Part shown: in pieces, positions 24,430-25,104 of the stretch
How the letters are laid out: every line of letters starts with the position of its first letter
Position numbering within the stretch: the first letter of the stretch is position 1
Assembly (NCBI GenBank): GCA_000482145.1
Contig: AUXH01000268.1
Location: forward strand, 1 to 25,104
Direction of reading: 5' to 3'
Source of the DNA: Strigomonas culicis
Taxonomy: Eukaryota > Euglenozoa > Kinetoplastea > Trypanosomatida > Trypanosomatidae
Length of the DNA stretch: 25,104 bases
The notes under the pieces: model-generated
Told to the model about the DNA's origin: nothing
The model's database searches: none
The model's input: the letters and a program-made list of their open reading frames with translations, nothing else
Made by a program: the position numbers and the translations under genes

Positions 24430-24437
24430 TATATACA
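24430..24437 (-). promoter_or_regulatory. Pumilio-type motif UGUAUAUA
   Basis: The transcript strand reads TGTATATA, matching the UGUANAUA consensus of PUF proteins, about 260 bases after the aspartase stop codon. It may be chance in A/T-rich DNA. Confidence 0.25.
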
Positions 24438-24698
24438 AGTGATCAGGCAAGAAAAAAAACGTTTTGAAAGCTCATTTCATTGCGTGTCAGGACTACAAAT
24501 GAAAAACAAATGATAATAATAAATGATTTTTTTTTTGTTTATTTAAAGAAAGGGGAATAACAACAGAAAGGGGAGAAGAAAAAAAAAGAAGCGTGAAGTA
24601 CCTGAACAAGGAAGTGACAATGAAACTAACAAGAGAAACAGAGCCCAATGACTAGGTAAACAAACAAACAAGCCCAACAAAGAGAGCATATGCAATGC

Positions 24699-25104
24699 TT
24701 AACTGAAGCGCTCGCCGTTAAACTCGGGATGCTTCAGGTTCTCATCCGAAAAGATCGCATCGAGATCTGCCTGGCTGATGGCAGACATCTTGGCAGCAAC
24801 CTCGCGAACGCTCTTTCCGGTGCGCGCGCACTCCTTGCCGATCTCGTCACACACGTGGTGACCAAGCTGCGGGCAGAGGTACGTGACAATACCGATCGAG
24901 TGGTGCACGTAGTCGGCGCAGCGCTCCGTGTTCGCGGTGATACCGTCCACGCACTTTTCGGCGAGCGTGCGGCACGCGTTATCGAGCAGCTCGATGGACT
25001 CGAACATGCACTCGGCGATGACCGGCTCCATGACGTTCAGCTGCAGCTGGCCCGCCTCGGCAGCCATGACGATGGCCATATCGTTGCCGCTGACCTTGAA
25101 GCAG
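24699..25104 (-). CDS. aspA: Aspartate ammonia-lyase, bacterial type (C-terminal 134 residues; 5' part beyond the window)
   Basis: The frame enters from the right edge (CFKVSGND...) and ends with TAA at 24699-24701. The segment GND...[16 protein letters not shown] is diagnostic for aspartase; class II fumarases of the same superfamily read NVFKP at that place. The later blocks [19 protein letters not shown] and a closing [12 protein letters not shown] also match bacterial AspA in order and spacing. Given about 478 residues in Escherichia coli AspA, roughly the last 28 percent is present. The catalytic loop (GSSxMPxKxN) lies outside. The enzyme reversibly splits aspartate into fumarate and ammonia, which could feed the succinate branch of trypanosomatid metabolism. 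The C-terminus (GERFS) is not a glycosomal PTS1 signal. Codon bias and spacers match the neighbours, so the gene is integrated and adapted. The horizontal origin is inferred. Confidence 0.92.
   Translation of the reverse strand, partial: CFKVSGNDMAIVMAAEAGQLQLNVMEPVIAECMFESIELLDNACRTLAEKCVDGITANTERCADYVHHSIGIVTYLCPQLGHHVCDEIGKECARTGKSVREVAAKMSAISQADLDAIFSDENLKHPEFNGERFS

Larger units (their letters stand above)
23202..24698. other. 1.5 kb spacer between aspartase and BEACH genes
   Basis: No protein gene is supported; short open frames are low-complexity and lack ATG starts. The transcript strand has no ATG from 23202 to 23822, whereas 16 occur between 23823 and 24698. A strong acceptor-like site at 23758-23791 marks the change. 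The left part is therefore a probable BEACH leader of about 556 bases, rich in CAA and CATCAA repeats. The right part is probably the aspartase 3' untranslated region, A-rich in the transcript, with one Pumilio-type motif. Confidence 0.6.

Noticed and set aside
23727..24513. Phe/Leu/Cys-rich frames in the aspartase downstream spacer (100 codons minus, 95 codons plus)
   Set aside because: They arise from poly-T and poly-A tracts and do not share the coding bias of the window.
1..25104. tRNA, rRNA, snoRNA, transposon or strand-switch region
   Set aside because: I saw no A/B-box tRNA signature, no retroelement reading frames or terminal repeats, and no change of coding strand. A covariance-model scan was not possible, so small non-coding RNAs in the spacers cannot be excluded.

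Overview
The window looks like nuclear DNA of a trypanosomatid (Kinetoplastea). Eight complete or nearly complete protein genes and one 3' gene fragment all lie on the minus strand, none has an intron, and coding DNA is very GC-rich with strong G/C third positions. They are separated by A/T-rich spacers. Just upstream of each visible start codon the transcript strand carries a pyrimidine run followed by AG, as expected for spliced-leader trans-splicing. This fits one segment of a polycistronic unit transcribed from right to left. The species cannot be fixed from the sequence. The standard genetic code appears to apply, with TAA, TAG and TGA all used as stops.

Right to left, in the order of transcription: (1) the 3' end of a bacterial-type aspartate ammonia-lyase (24699-25104); (2) a 1.5 kb spacer; (3) a giant 3,732-residue BEACH-domain protein (12003-23201); (4) PIG-C/GPI2 of the GPI-anchor GlcNAc transferase (10317-11540); (5) an unrecognised, largely disordered protein (8539-9816); (6) a 1 kb A/T-rich spacer; (7) an ATP23-like M76 metalloprotease (6584-7486); (8) a queuosine-salvage (DUF2419/QNG1) protein (4791-6260); (9) an S4/RsuA-type pseudouridine-synthase-like protein whose catalytic Asp is missing (2340-4529); (10) the proteasome beta5 catalytic subunit (1057-1983); (11) the 5' part of a CCHC zinc-knuckle protein of the HEXBP type (1-474).

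The genes do not form a pathway; mixed housekeeping content is normal in these units. Themes include RNA biology (zinc knuckles, pseudouridine-synthase fold, queuosine), proteolysis (beta5, ATP23), and membrane and surface biology (BEACH, PIG-C).

I did not find a clear new multi-gene system. The best leads are: a probable pseudoenzyme of the RsuA family; an aspartase of bacterial type inside a eukaryotic gene array; and a strand-specific absence of ATG upstream of start codons, which extends 621 bases before the BEACH gene and 364 bases before the unrecognised gene and marks likely long 5' leaders.
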